Shown piece by piece: positions 1-8,953 of a DNA stretch of 64,000 bases. The stretch covers positions 449,569 to 513,568 of the forward strand of contig NZ_VEEP01000003.1 of assembly GCF_007678455.1 (NCBI RefSeq), written 5' to 3'. Made by a program: the position numbers and the translations under genes. Source of the stretch: Cytobacillus oceanisediminis 2691. Lineage in GTDB: Bacteria; Bacillota; Bacilli; Bacillales; Cytobacillaceae. The notes beneath the pieces are model-generated. The model was not told where the DNA came from, made no database searches, and saw nothing but the letters and a program-made list of their open reading frames with translations. How positions within the stretch are numbered: the first letter of the stretch is position 1; every line of letters starts with the position of its first letter.

Positions 1-8
1 GCTTTCAT
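1..8 (-). CDS. start of a downstream gene, possibly yneB (partial)
   Basis: On the minus strand an AGGTGAC ribosome-site-like sequence precedes an ATG at position 8, after which only ATG AAA GC remains before the window ends. In B. subtilis the gene after yneA is yneB, a serine-recombinase-like protein, so this is probably its start. Only two codons are visible, so the identity is inferred from gene order. Confidence 0.25.
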
Positions 9-33
9 GCTGTCACCTGATTCTATGTACAAA

Positions 34-348
34 TTATCTTTCAGCCCCGGCAATCTGTGTTGGCTCCAGATATTCAGCCGTCACCGGGATGACAAGTTCA
101 TCTCCCGGAAAAACCCTTTCTCCAACAATCCCATTTTCCTTTTCTACCCAGCTCACGAAATCATTTTTCGATAAACGATGCTCACTGGCGTACGTCTCTG
201 CAATCTCCCATAGTGACTGCCCTTCTTCTATAGTAACAGTTATGTATGCATCATCGTTATGTAAATTTGCTTTTGCCACCAGCGAAAAAATCAGGCTGAC
301 AGCAAGAAGGATTAAAGCGTAAGAATAGTTTTCCCATAGTCTTTTCAT
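34..348 (-). CDS. yneA: SOS cell division inhibitor YneA (LysM)
   Basis: Encodes about 104 residues: a short cytoplasmic start, one N-terminal membrane/signal segment (about residues 7-25) and a LysM peptidoglycan-binding domain (about 35-85). YneA is the SOS-induced suppressor of septation in Bacillus, acting at the membrane/wall when DNA is damaged. The ATG at 348 is preferred over the GTG at 357 because GGGAG at 358-362 is 9 nt upstream of the ATG but touches the GTG. It is divergent from lexA and shares its LexA-box region, matching B. subtilis. Identification rests on size, LysM and locus. Confidence 0.88.
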   Translation of the reverse strand: MKRLWENYSYALILLAVSLIFSLVAKANLHNDDAYITVTIEEGQSLWEIAETYASEHRLSKNDFVSWVEKENGIVGERVFPGDELVIPVTAEYLEPTQIAGAER

Positions 349-364
349 AATCGACACTCCCTAA

Positions 365-445
365 CGAATATATGTTCGCCTATTTGATTTTTATTATAAT
401 ACGAACATTTGTTTTGTGTCAACTCAAAATTCGAACTTATGTTTG
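365..445. promoter_or_regulatory. three LexA (SOS) boxes between yneA and lexA
   Basis: Three matches to the B. subtilis box CGAACnnnnGTTCG are visible: CGAATATATGTTCG (365-378), CGAACATTTGTTTT (402-415) and CGAACTTATGTTTG (432-445). They overlap both divergent promoters, so LexA should repress its own gene and yneA together. Confidence 0.9.
393..422 (-). promoter_or_regulatory. sigma-A promoter of yneA
   Basis: On the minus strand TTGACA (417-422) and TATAAT (393-398) are separated by 18 nt. The LexA box 402-415 sits between them, so LexA binding would block the promoter. Confidence 0.8.
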
Positions 446-471
446 TATCTATCAAATAGACATGGTATAAT
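443..471 (+). promoter_or_regulatory. sigma-A promoter of lexA
   Basis: TTGTAT (443-448) and TATAAT (466-471) with a 17-nt spacer; the LexA box 432-445 overlaps the -35. Confidence 0.7.
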
Positions 472-502
472 TAGGACAAGAAAAAATACGAGGTGCGTGA
501 AT

Positions 503-1126
503 ATGACAAAGTTATCAAAGCGGCAACAAGATATTTTTGAATTCATAAAAGGTGAAGTCAAGAAAAAAGGATATCCGCCATCCGTACGTGAAATCGGCGA
601 AGCAGTTGGACTGGCATCAAGTTCCACGGTACACGGCCACCTTGCAAGGCTCGAAAGCAAAGGGCTGATCAGACGTGATCCAACAAAACCGCGTGCAATT
701 GAAATACTGGAAATCGAAGAGGAAAACCGTATCCCTAAATATAATGTTGTCAACGTGCCTGTTGTCGGTAAAGTAACAGCCGGTATGCCAATTACGGCTA
801 TTGAGAATGTTGAAGAATACTTCCCGCTTCCAGACCGCCTTGTTCCTCATGATGAGCAGGTTTTCATGCTCGAAATCATGGGTGACAGTATGATAGAGGC
901 TGGTATCCTGGATGGAGATTATGTAATCGTCAAGCAGCAAAAGACAGCCAATAACGGAGACATTGTAGTAGCAATGACTGAGGATGACGAAGCAACTGTT
1001 AAACGTTTCTTCAAGGAGAAGGACTATTTCAGGCTCCAGCCGGAAAATTCATCAATGGAACCGATTATCCTTAGGAATGTATCGATTCTTGGTAAAGTCA
1101 TTGGTGTATACCGTCATATGCACTAA
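503..1126 (+). CDS. lexA: SOS repressor LexA
   Basis: A 207-residue repressor, about the usual Bacillus length. An N-terminal winged helix (about 1-70) binds the boxes upstream. The C-terminal S24 latent protease has the Ala93-Gly94 self-cleavage site (VTAGMP), catalytic Ser129 (MGDSM) and Lys167 (ATVKRF). RecA-stimulated self-cleavage induces the SOS regulon. The start at 503 is chosen because CGAGGTG lies just upstream and the protein then begins MTKLSKRQ as in B. subtilis; the longer open frame from 416 runs through the promoter. Monocistronic, followed by a strong terminator. Confidence 0.97.
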   Translation: MTKLSKRQQDIFEFIKGEVKKKGYPPSVREIGEAVGLASSSTVHGHLARLESKGLIRRDPTKPRAIEILEIEEENRIPKYNVVNVPVVGKVTAGMPITAIENVEEYFPLPDRLVPHDEQVFMLEIMGDSMIEAGILDGDYVIVKQQKTANNGDIVVAMTEDDEATVKRFFKEKDYFRLQPENSSMEPIILRNVSILGKVIGVYRHMH

Positions 1127-1156
1127 AAAGCAAGCGGACTCCGCTTGCTTTTTTTC
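1126..1156 (+). terminator. lexA terminator
   Basis: Ten-bp stem AAGCAAGCGG / CCGCTTGCTT with a 3-nt loop, followed by a run of T. Confidence 0.88.
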
Positions 1157-1260
1157 GTTCTATCAAACTTTTATTTTTTTAAAGGTTCTATGAAAAAAGC
1201 ATATTCCTTTCCAAAGTAGGTACAAGCCCTGACAACTTGTCCCTTTCCGAATAAGATATC

Positions 1261-1491
1261 GTGTATTTTAGCTATGGAAGAAGTTTTAGCTCGAATGGGA
1301 TCCAATCTAATAATAACGATTCAGCAGGAGTTTTTTACTCTAACCGCAACAACAAACAGGTAAGGGCGACAATTGATTTTGAAGATCTTTGCCGTGCTGA
1401 CCGTCGTTGCATTATCAATGACTTGGTTGCTGGTGCTCAGGATGAGAATGATCGTGACCGCGATGATAGAAAGTGCGGATGCAGAGACTAA
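1261..1491 (+). CDS. possible small hypothetical protein
   Basis: A 76-codon frame from a GTG, Asn/Ser-rich at the start and ending in an Asp/Arg-rich tail with CGCRD. Four cysteines and the charged tail recall small spore-coat-like proteins, but no family is recognised. There is no convincing ribosome site, and another frame of the same DNA is hydrophobic (about 1365-1540), so coding is doubtful. Apart from this frame, the stretch from 1156 to 1497 shows nothing I can name. Confidence 0.3.
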   Translation: MYFSYGRSFSSNGIQSNNNDSAGVFYSNRNNKQVRATIDFEDLCRADRRCIINDLVAGAQDENDRDRDDRKCGCRD

Positions 1492-1497
1492 TTTCCG

Positions 1498-1533
1498 CAA
1501 AAAAATCCCGAAAGGCTTGGACCTTTCGGGATT
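1498..1533 (-). terminator. ypvA terminator
   Basis: Stem AATCCCGAAAGG / CCTTTCGGGATT with a 6-nt loop; on the minus strand it is followed by seven T. Confidence 0.85.
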
Positions 1534-1542
1534 GCCCCTATA

Positions 1543-3465
1543 CTAATGAATGTCACTAACAGGAAGCACTGCTGTTATTTCTTCCATAAATTCTGCTTTT
1601 TGCTTACCAGTAAGCCATAAATGGACGGCACCTTCGTCCTGGCTGCTCCTGATCAACCTGCCTATTCCCTGTCTTAACCGAAGCAGCATGTATGGAACGT
1701 CTACTTCTGCAGAAGGGTTGGCCGCATGCTTCCTTTTTGCCTGGAAGACCGGGTCATGAGGCGGGAATGGCAATGAAGCAATGATGACCTGGGTCAATGA
1801 TTCACCGGGGACATCAAGACCTTCCCATAAACTGTATGAGCAAAGTACAGTGCTTTTGACATTCTGGAAGTCTTTTACGGTTTCACTAATCTCACGGTCG
1901 CCTTCAAACAGGATGTCAAAATCCCACTCCTGTTGATCGGACCATACTCTGAACCTTTCCATTTCCTGCATGGAAGAAAACAAAACCAGTGAGCTCCCGC
2001 TTGCAGTACGCAGATCCGTACCTATTTTCTCCCATTTTTGATTTTCAGCATCCTGAACATGCACTTTAATTTCCATTTGCTCTTGATAATCAAACGGTGA
2101 TGCAACCGTGAAGGAAGTATATTTTTCAATTCCGAGACTCTTCGCTATATAGTTGAAGTCCCCTACCTGGGATAAAGTTGCTGAAGAAAAAACAAACGGG
2201 ATATTTTGTGCAAAAACTTCTTTTTTCAGAATGTCCTCTACCAGACGAGGCATGATGACGAGTGAAGACTGAACTTCATTCTCTTCAAGCCAGAAAATCC
2301 CTTCATCGTTCTTCAGGAAGATCGATAGACCATATGCAAAAAACTCGAGATATTCTTCCATGATTTTTAAGTGGTATTCATCAATCAGGAACATTTCTGC
2401 GTCAAATACCAGCTGGTCCATTAATTCGCTGACCTTCTTTTCCAAAGTTTCAGCTGTCTTCCTGATTGCAGGATGCTTCGCAACTTCTTTTCGATTCGAA
2501 CCCTCAACAGCAGTAGAGTTCTCAACCAGCAGGTCGAACCATGAGTCATGCAGCTCTATGATGTCCTCGATTAAATAGAGAGATTCCTCCCTGACATCCT
2601 GATGCATATAGCCTGTTAACACAGTCGTCAGAGTTTGCGAATTAAATCTGTATGTCAGCCCTTTTTGCGCTGCGAATTCAAGCAGATGACCTTCATCAAA
2701 TATGACGGTGCTCGCTTCAGGCAGCAAAGGCATCTGGCCCTCTCTTTTCCGTGATTCTTTTGTCCACACATGCTCCATGTAAAAATCATGAGAACAAATA
2801 ATCAAGTCTCCGGCATGCCGGTAGTAATCACGATTCAATGTTTGCCCGCAGCGATGGCGCCAGCTGCATGTCGAGCATTGCTGAAGTGGATCCCACGCCA
2901 TCTGAGACCATTTTTCATTGGTGACCCAAGGATATTCCTTTCGGTCACCGTACCGGCTGAATGAATTCATGGAAATGCCTTCATCAAAAATAAAATCTGG
3001 CAGTTGGTCATGGACATCAAGAATTTCCATGTCGTCAGAGGTGTTCGAAAGCTCATCAAGCTTCTTGATACATACATATTGCTCTCTCGCTTTTGCCAGC
3101 CGGACGTCCACTTTAAGTCCCAATGCCTGCTCGAGTTTTTCGATGTCTCCGCCCTCTTTTACAAGCTGTTCGATCAGTGTTTCATCTGAGCAGGATACAA
3201 TTGCAGGCTTCCCCATATAACGAGCGTAGAGGATCGCGTAAATCAAGTAAACGAATGTCTTGCCTGTTCCTACACCAGCTTCCGCAAACACAATCCCTTT
3301 GTTCTTAAAGGCCTGTTCCACCTGGAAAGCCATATAAATCTGTTCGTCGCGCAACTCATAGCCCTTTTCAGGCAAAATATCATAAAAAACATCACCAATG
3401 TAATCCCCTAATAAATCAAAGAATGTATCATTTTTAGTGATGGTAAATGGAAGATTTTTTGTCAT
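1543..3465 (-). CDS. ypvA: DinG/XPD-like ATP-dependent helicase YpvA
   Basis: A 640-residue superfamily 2 helicase, the same length as B. subtilis YpvA as I recall it. Walker A is AEAGVGTGKT (61-70) and the Walker B is DEGH (257-260). Four cysteines at 132, 197, 200 and 206 lie between them, as in the XPD/DinG Fe-S cluster domain. C-terminal helicase motifs include SYSLWEGLDVPG and RLRQGIGRLIR. Such enzymes unwind DNA 5' to 3', with roles in repair or at R-loops; the specific role of YpvA is unclear. The start has AAGGAG upstream. It is monocistronic and convergent with the plus-strand genes on its left. Confidence 0.9.
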   Translation of the reverse strand: MTKNLPFTITKNDTFFDLLGDYIGDVFYDILPEKGYELRDEQIYMAFQVEQAFKNKGIVFAEAGVGTGKTFVYLIYAILYARYMGKPAIVSCSDETLIEQLVKEGGDIEKLEQALGLKVDVRLAKAREQYVCIKKLDELSNTSDDMEILDVHDQLPDFIFDEGISMNSFSRYGDRKEYPWVTNEKWSQMAWDPLQQCSTCSWRHRCGQTLNRDYYRHAGDLIICSHDFYMEHVWTKESRKREGQMPLLPEASTVIFDEGHLLEFAAQKGLTYRFNSQTLTTVLTGYMHQDVREESLYLIEDIIELHDSWFDLLVENSTAVEGSNRKEVAKHPAIRKTAETLEKKVSELMDQLVFDAEMFLIDEYHLKIMEEYLEFFAYGLSIFLKNDEGIFWLEENEVQSSLVIMPRLVEDILKKEVFAQNIPFVFSSATLSQVGDFNYIAKSLGIEKYTSFTVASPFDYQEQMEIKVHVQDAENQKWEKIGTDLRTASGSSLVLFSSMQEMERFRVWSDQQEWDFDILFEGDREISETVKDFQNVKSTVLCSYSLWEGLDVPGESLTQVIIASLPFPPHDPVFQAKRKHAANPSAEVDVPYMLLRLRQGIGRLIRSSQDEGAVHLWLTGKQKAEFMEEITAVLPVSDIH

Positions 3466-3623
3466 TCAGGTTCTCCTTGAAAATTGATTCTGGCAAAAAG
3501 CCAGTTTTAATCATAACAGAAAAAAGTGCTGGAAGTGAAAGAATTCATTCTGGTAAAAATTCTGATTGCCCTTTTGGAATTTTCTGTTATTATTATCTCA
3601 GCTTTATACAAAGGAGTGGTCAT

Positions 3624-4157
3624 ATGAAAACTAAATATTTTATAAACCTGACCAAATTCATTCTTGCTGCATTGATTTTACTCAATCTTTATCAGTATAA
3701 AAAAATCACTGACCTAGAAATTCAGGCAGGATCTGAATTCCAGCGGACAGTAAGAGACTCTATATTTCTACTGGAGAACGATGCTGATCCGACCCTATGG
3801 ATAAAGATCTTGAAAGAAGAGGATGGCGAATTCACGTTTGCCAGTCATCTAGGGGAACTCTCTATTCTAAGCCGACAATATTATATGATGAATGGAAAGA
3901 TTTCAAATTTAGGAGAAGTCTGGGATCAACTTGCAGACCATTATAAGCACTTAGCGTTCAATATTAGAAATGGCAGAGATTACACACAAATTGAAGAGCA
4001 AATCAACAAAGATAGGGAGTTTCTAGTTATGTTGTTAAATGATATCGACTCAATTTCGGGTGAAAATGAAAAGCGTTATTACCGGGAATTTTCTGATTCT
4101 GACTCCAAAACTTCTAATTTGGTATGGAGGGAGTTTAAGAAATATGAAGAGCGATGA
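3624..4157 (+). CDS. hypothetical membrane-anchored protein
   Basis: About 177 residues with one N-terminal hydrophobic segment (about 8-24) and a mostly helical, charged remainder, so probably a single-pass protein with its bulk outside the membrane. I recognise no domain. The ATG at 3624 is chosen for the AAGGAGTGG at 3611-3619; the longer open frame from 3447 lacks support. Its end overlaps the next gene by 14 bp, which points to co-transcription. Confidence 0.7.
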   Translation: MKTKYFINLTKFILAALILLNLYQYKKITDLEIQAGSEFQRTVRDSIFLLENDADPTLWIKILKEEDGEFTFASHLGELSILSRQYYMMNGKISNLGEVWDQLADHYKHLAFNIRNGRDYTQIEEQINKDREFLVMLLNDIDSISGENEKRYYREFSDSDSKTSNLVWREFKKYEER

Positions 4158-4680
4158 TTATTTTATTCGTTCTGAAGTTATTAAAGATATTCATGGTATC
4201 AGGGTTTTAAATCAAGCGGCTTTTGTAAATGGTGAAAATGAAGCACGTTTGGTTGAACTAATCAGGGATTCCGAAAATTTCATTCCTGACTTAAGCATGG
4301 TAGCTGTTGACGAGAACGGAGAAATCATCGGACATATTCTTTTCAGCATCATCAGTCTTCTTGCAAAAAAAGGAGTGATCCCAACAATCGCTCTCGCTCC
4401 AATGGCTGTGAAGCCCGGATATCAAAATAGCGGAATCGGTTCAGCACTCGTCAAGGAAGGTTTAAATAAATGCAAGTCTTTAGGATATCAACATGTATTT
4501 GTACTTGGCCATCCGAATTTTTACCCTAAATTCGGGTTTCAGCCCTCGAAGAATTTCGGTGTCAACGCTCCCTTTCCAGTACCAAATGAAGTGTTCATGG
4601 CAATCGAGCTTGAGCAGGGCTCATTGAATGGTTTAGAAGGAAAAATAGAATATCCCCCAGCTTTTAGTGCAGTAAGCTGA
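4144..4680 (+). CDS. GNAT N-acetyltransferase (YhbS-like)
   Basis: A 178-residue acetyltransferase. The acetyl-CoA-binding motif is seen as VKPGYQNSGIGSALVKEGL, followed by HVFVLGHPNFYPKFGFQPS, which is typical of the YhbS/COG3153 group. The ATG at 4144 follows GGAGGGAG and lies inside the end of the preceding gene. The acceptor substrate cannot be told from sequence. Confidence 0.85.
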   Translation: MKSDDYFIRSEVIKDIHGIRVLNQAAFVNGENEARLVELIRDSENFIPDLSMVAVDENGEIIGHILFSIISLLAKKGVIPTIALAPMAVKPGYQNSGIGSALVKEGLNKCKSLGYQHVFVLGHPNFYPKFGFQPSKNFGVNAPFPVPNEVFMAIELEQGSLNGLEGKIEYPPAFSAVS

Positions 4681-4712
4681 AAAAAGTGCTCGTATTGGCA
4701 CTTTTTCTTTTT
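4681..4712 (+). terminator. terminator after the acetyltransferase
   Basis: Stem AAAAAGTGC / GCACTTTTT with an 8-nt loop, starting right after the stop codon and followed by T-rich sequence. Confidence 0.8.
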
Positions 4713-4732
4713 GTGACCCTAAAAGCAATGAC

Positions 4733-5149
4733 CTATTCACCTGGCAGCAATGCTGATTCCAGGTCATGAACTTCAGTTTTATCTGTTAACCTTCCATACC
4801 CTTCGTTTTCCATTCTGCTGATAATGGTGGCAGTTTCTCCCTCAAACCATACTCGGTATTCATACAAGCTTTCCGGCATATTTTTCTCTTCCTGGATGAA
4901 GAAAACCGCCAGTACATCTTCTTTCCTTGTCATTTCCGGCTTCGTCTTTGGGGACCATTTGATTTTTTGGAACGCTTGCTCTAGAGTTTGGAGCTCATCT
5001 TTAGAAGCAATTATTCTCTCCTCACCGTCTTTATTGCCATCCTTTGTTAGTTTTTGCACATCAACCCTGGTCAATTGCGGTTGGAAATCTGAACTGCAGC
5101 CAGTCATGAATATTATTAGGATCATTGTTAAAATAGCAAGCTTTTTCAT
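4733..5149 (-). CDS. putative lipoprotein, unknown function
   Basis: A 138-residue protein with a lipoprotein signal peptide: positive start (MKK), hydrophobic core and lipobox FMTGC near residue 18, so it should be lipid-anchored on the outer face of the membrane. The mature part is hydrophilic with no recognised domain. A GAGGGG ribosome site lies before the ATG. It stands alone on the minus strand. Confidence 0.8.
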   Translation of the reverse strand: MKKLAILTMILIIFMTGCSSDFQPQLTRVDVQKLTKDGNKDGEERIIASKDELQTLEQAFQKIKWSPKTKPEMTRKEDVLAVFFIQEEKNMPESLYEYRVWFEGETATIISRMENEGYGRLTDKTEVHDLESALLPGE

Positions 5150-5256
5150 TTAATCCCCTCGATTGCACTATTCTAATAGATACTACAATGTTGGATTAGC
5201 ATCCATGATTCTTAGCACTTATAATTGGAATATCATTCAAAATAGTGAAGCCAGTA

Positions 5257-6063
5257 TCATAACACCATTTCAATGATTCTCCTGAACTCTTCTTCATCCG
5301 TTTCCAGTCCTGCCTTTTTATGTAGAACTCTATATAATCTCATTACTTCTGGAAACATTAATGTTAATGCCCCCAAAATTTGTTCCTTTTCTCTTTTACA
5401 ATGCCATTTGGCCAGCAAGGATAATTGCCGCTCATTCAATAAACTTCTTTCTCCTTCAACCTTAGACCAAACACCATATGAAGAATCCAGATGATTGCCG
5501 GCTTCCATATACCAGCCGCCAGCAATCAACCATCTTACCCGGTCCAGGTTTGCCAATGCATAGTACCAATCTTTTCGCATTACAGCGCGGTATGTTTCAT
5601 GGTAAAAAGCCAATATCTTACCTTTCCAAAACTCAACAGCTTCTGAATCTAACACAATTTCAATCCTTGAAGATTCTTCGAAAATATCTGTTAATATATC
5701 ACCAGGATCATACAAAACCTCCAAGCCTTTCAGCCAAATTGAAGGCTTCACTTGTCCTTTAGTTTTATACCAAGTGTCCGCTTTAACAAAGGAATCAAAA
5801 TGTGCGACCACAACTGGTGAATCCGGGTGACTGTCTTCAAAAAATAAAACATTTCCCCAATTCAAAGAGCGCTGCCTTTTATTGCGAATAAAATCTTCCA
5901 GACTGATATCCTCAACAATAATATGTAAATCTATATCTGAATAGTTATCATAATTTCCTTTTGCCAATGACCCGCCAAGATAAATTGCCCTTACTTTTTC
6001 ATCGCCAGTAAAGTCTGCAACTGCTTTTAGTAAAACTTCATGACGGTCTCTCGATAAATTCAT
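5257..6063 (-). CDS. nucleotidyltransferase-fold protein
   Basis: 268 residues with an N-terminal polymerase-beta-type nucleotidyltransferase signature (GGSLAKGNYDNYSDIDL, about 30-46): the GGS loop plus the Asp-x-Asp metal ligands. The C-terminal half is helical, as in aminoglycoside adenylyltransferase-like and streptomycin 3''-adenylyltransferase-like proteins. The substrate is unknown; drug modification is possible but not shown. It sits alone between a lipoprotein gene and small hypotheticals. Confidence 0.72.
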   Translation of the reverse strand: MNLSRDRHEVLLKAVADFTGDEKVRAIYLGGSLAKGNYDNYSDIDLHIIVEDISLEDFIRNKRQRSLNWGNVLFFEDSHPDSPVVVAHFDSFVKADTWYKTKGQVKPSIWLKGLEVLYDPGDILTDIFEESSRIEIVLDSEAVEFWKGKILAFYHETYRAVMRKDWYYALANLDRVRWLIAGGWYMEAGNHLDSSYGVWSKVEGERSLLNERQLSLLAKWHCKREKEQILGALTLMFPEVMRLYRVLHKKAGLETDEEEFRRIIEMVL

Positions 6064-6151
6064 ATCCCTTTCAAAATGCTTAGTTTCTAATCCCGCACAT
6101 TATATATCACTCCTTTATTATGATAATACATCATTACTTAATGCTGTTTAA

Positions 6152-6490
6152 TTAACCCCCTAAATCAAAACTTGATGATTTAACATTGAGATTTATGATG
6201 TTATAATCATCTTCTTTTAACTCTTCCACTGAGGTAATGACTTCAAGGAACCGTTTGTAAAAATCATTGATTCCAGGCTGTTGATCAACGGCATGAATAC
6301 TGTCAGTATAGCTTTTTTCGTCCTGATAGATATGCATCTCAATCCAATTTGAACTGTCTGCCTTGCTTTGTAAGTAAAGAGTTTGTTTATTTGTGAAACG
6401 CGAATAAATTTGCTCTGCTTTAACTTGAATCTCAAGGTAGTCCTTTTCCCTTTCTGGCTTAATGCTGTAACTATATGTTTTTACGAACAT
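6152..6490 (-). CDS. small hypothetical protein, possible dimeric alpha-beta barrel
   Basis: 112 residues. The pattern (MFVKTYSYSIKPEREKDYLEIQ, a Trp-Ile-Glu-His-like strand, and a C-terminal helix) resembles antibiotic-biosynthesis-monooxygenase or NIPSNAP-like barrels, but I cannot assign a family with confidence. The ribosome site is weak. It is followed in the same direction by the DUF402 gene's terminus on the other side, with no clear operon. Confidence 0.55.
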   Translation of the reverse strand: MFVKTYSYSIKPEREKDYLEIQVKAEQIYSRFTNKQTLYLQSKADSSNWIEMHIYQDEKSYTDSIHAVDQQPGINDFYKRFLEVITSVEELKEDDYNIINLNVKSSSFDLGG

Positions 6491-6530
6491 AATGGAGATT
6501 ATCGTCCTTTATATTTTTCTTGAGTAAATC

Positions 6531-7082
6531 TCAATCCTTCCGGTCGAAATACTCTTTATGGTTCTTGGTCAGTTGAAACAATTCAAATTCATTTGATTCA
6601 ATCAGTTTCTTAATTTGCTTGGCCTCGGTTATTGCGATGTTATATAATTCCTCATTAATCACTCCTGTTAAAAGTGCTTCCTCTAGTTCATCATGATCTT
6701 TATAGTAGATTTCTCCGGTTGGCATTATGATAATATCCAGAAACAAGTCATCCCAATAGGGACGGTTGTTTTCAACCCCATTTCTAAGGCAAATGTCGAT
6801 ATACCACTGAACAACCTCCCCTTGGGAATTGAACATGGTTGTGACGGAATGGCGTTTTCCTTCTGGAAAATGCTGCAGCCAGGTAAATCCATCGTTTACT
6901 ATACAAACCTTTTTATCTTCGTATTGAAAAAATAATGGTTCAGTGACTTTATTTACTTTCAATGAAGTTACATACCCTCGGAAGCCATCCTCTTCAAAAA
7001 ATCCCTGTTTGAACTCCTTCTGGCTAACCCTTATCCAATCGGCGCGGTCACCGTACCTTCTTTTTAGCAAAGTCTCATTCAT
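6531..7082 (-). CDS. DUF402 family protein
   Basis: A 183-residue protein with the DUF402 hallmarks: a strand-rich N-terminus, WYIDICL and the acidic segment YWDDLFLDIIIMP..EIYYKDHDELEEAL (about 107-140), whose carboxylates bind metal in this family. Some members hydrolyse nucleoside di- or triphosphates or act in fosfomycin synthesis; this one's substrate is unknown. GGGAG precedes the ATG. It overlaps the upstream membrane protein gene by 8 bp, so the two are probably translated from one mRNA. Confidence 0.8.
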   Translation of the reverse strand: MNETLLKRRYGDRADWIRVSQKEFKQGFFEEDGFRGYVTSLKVNKVTEPLFFQYEDKKVCIVNDGFTWLQHFPEGKRHSVTTMFNSQGEVVQWYIDICLRNGVENNRPYWDDLFLDIIIMPTGEIYYKDHDELEEALLTGVINEELYNIAITEAKQIKKLIESNEFELFQLTKNHKEYFDRKD

Positions 7083-7674
7083 ATAAATCTCCCATATTAT
7101 TAGTCAACGGAATATTAAATTCTTGCAGCTTTTCCATAATTCTATGCTTGTTATAAGATACCTTGCTGTTATTTGGCAATTCAATCACTTTCCCATCGTT
7201 GGTGGTAAACATATAATGATCGGATACAGTTACTCCTTTGGTTTTGACGAATATCTCCTCAGCTTGCTTAATATCCTTCCAGCCATACGAATGTATATCA
7301 TTGAAACTTTTTGCCTCATTAAAATGCAATCCCTCGTCATTAAGATAGTAATAATTCGAAATACCAAACATAAAGAATGGTACGCTTCCGAACATGAGAA
7401 CAATAATGAGCCACTTGATCCCTTTCCGTTCAAATTTCCATTGAACAAACAAATATATGAGCAGGGTAACAGCAAGCCAAAGCATGCCGATCATGAACAG
7501 AATGTAAGCTGAGGGCGGTGTCGCATAAAACCATTTATCTTTAGTCAGGTACAGATAATCCTGTATAAAATAAACGAAAACGAGAGGCATGAATAAACTG
7601 CTGATGATCAGAATGATGGCCGAAACAAGAATTATATTCGAGGTATTCTCGGATTTGAGGGATAATTTAGCCAT
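7075..7674 (-). CDS. hypothetical membrane protein
   Basis: 199 residues with three hydrophobic segments in the first half (about 13-36, 55-75 and 85-105) and a soluble C-terminal domain of about 90 residues with GWKDIKQAEEIF, reminiscent of a PH-like (bPH) fold. A GGAGG site lies before the ATG. It overlaps the DUF402 gene downstream. Function unknown. Confidence 0.7.
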   Translation of the reverse strand: MAKLSLKSENTSNIILVSAIILIISSLFMPLVFVYFIQDYLYLTKDKWFYATPPSAYILFMIGMLWLAVTLLIYLFVQWKFERKGIKWLIIVLMFGSVPFFMFGISNYYYLNDEGLHFNEAKSFNDIHSYGWKDIKQAEEIFVKTKGVTVSDHYMFTTNDGKVIELPNNSKVSYNKHRIMEKLQEFNIPLTNNMGDLYE

Positions 7675-7912
7675 AACTATTTCCTCCTTTTACCAATATA
7701 AATAATATACGGGTAAAAGGGAAGGAAGGTTTCAAAAAAATCTGATTATTCGAGCTCTTCCTCATCCTTTAGATAATTTCTTCTTCCAGTCCTTTCACTG
7801 TTCTAATGAAAATAAGTAGGTATAATGAAAAAAACATAATTCCACCCATAAAAAATACTCAATAAAAAAGGACCCTTCTCCATTAATGACACCCTATCTG
7901 GTAAATTTGAAG

Positions 7913-8932
7913 CTAAAGATTCAAGCTGAACCAGCGGCCATGACCCTCGGTTTCCCCGATTGTGTTCAGGCTTTCTTTTCCATCCAGATAGTAATCCAGG
8001 TGGAGCCTTGAGTCGTAGATATTATTGTAAATATGAAAGATGTCCCTTCTTTCACCAATCTCTTTTACTTGGTCCAAAAGCTTTTTCTTGGTTGTGCCGG
8101 GCATTTGGTTGGCAACATGGGTATGAAAAACGCAGATTACCTGCTCATCAGGGATTTCACCAGCAAGGGAGCTGAGCATTTCTGCTCCATCCCCTTCTAT
8201 TAATCTCAAAGACTGGTTAGCCACAAAGTTCGCTGCTTTTTCAAACAGTTCCCGCCTTTCATGATGTTCCGGCCAAATGAGAGCATTAAGCCAAAGATAA
8301 TCCTCCATATTCTTCACATCATTAATATGCAGGTCGATTCCAATCCTCGTCTTCACCTTAGGGATGTCCATTTCACTAAATAGATTATTTTGTCCTTCGA
8401 TCTTTGATGTTAAGTGAACAGGCGAATCAGTTTCCCCATATATTTGGCCTGTACCATATGAATAGCTATATTGATCCAGGAAAAGCTGCAAGCCCGCACT
8501 AGTCCCGATTTCAATCAAGGCCAATGGTTTTTGGACCATTCGGTAAATATGGCTGAAAACCGGGTATAGATAAGAACAGCGCCTTACCTCATTTGTCTGA
8601 ACGATTTTGCTTTCAATTATCTCAGTGATCTCTTCTCTATATTCCCGGCAAAAATCCACGAAAGCAGCAAAAGCTTCATCACTCTCCCGTGGATTGTCAG
8701 TCAGGCTTGGGTAAAATTCAGCAAGTGGATGCTCATACCCTTGCATCAGCAAATAATGTACTGCCCCCAAAAGCAAATTTGGCACCGGCTGGCCAATCCT
8801 CACTTTACTTGCAAGTTCAAGCATTTCCCGATCCTCAGCTATTTTTAAAGAAAGACATTCATATAATGGACTTGATCCCCAGCATTCATGAACAGCAAAA
8901 TGTTTAAACTTCTCGAAAATCTTTGAATCCAT
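7913..8932 (-). CDS. DUF2332 family protein
   Basis: 339 residues matching the DUF2332 family: LIEIGTSAGLQLFLDQY (about 138-154), GIDLHINDVKN and VFHTHVANQMP. The glycine-rich motif recalls a nucleotide- or SAM-binding loop, but no activity is established as far as I know. A GGGGGG ribosome site precedes the ATG. It is followed on the minus strand by about 230 bp without a gene. Confidence 0.8.
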   Translation of the reverse strand: MDSKIFEKFKHFAVHECWGSSPLYECLSLKIAEDREMLELASKVRIGQPVPNLLLGAVHYLLMQGYEHPLAEFYPSLTDNPRESDEAFAAFVDFCREYREEITEIIESKIVQTNEVRRCSYLYPVFSHIYRMVQKPLALIEIGTSAGLQLFLDQYSYSYGTGQIYGETDSPVHLTSKIEGQNNLFSEMDIPKVKTRIGIDLHINDVKNMEDYLWLNALIWPEHHERRELFEKAANFVANQSLRLIEGDGAEMLSSLAGEIPDEQVICVFHTHVANQMPGTTKKKLLDQVKEIGERRDIFHIYNNIYDSRLHLDYYLDGKESLNTIGETEGHGRWFSLNL

Positions 8933-8953
8933 ATCGATCCCCCCGAATGATGA

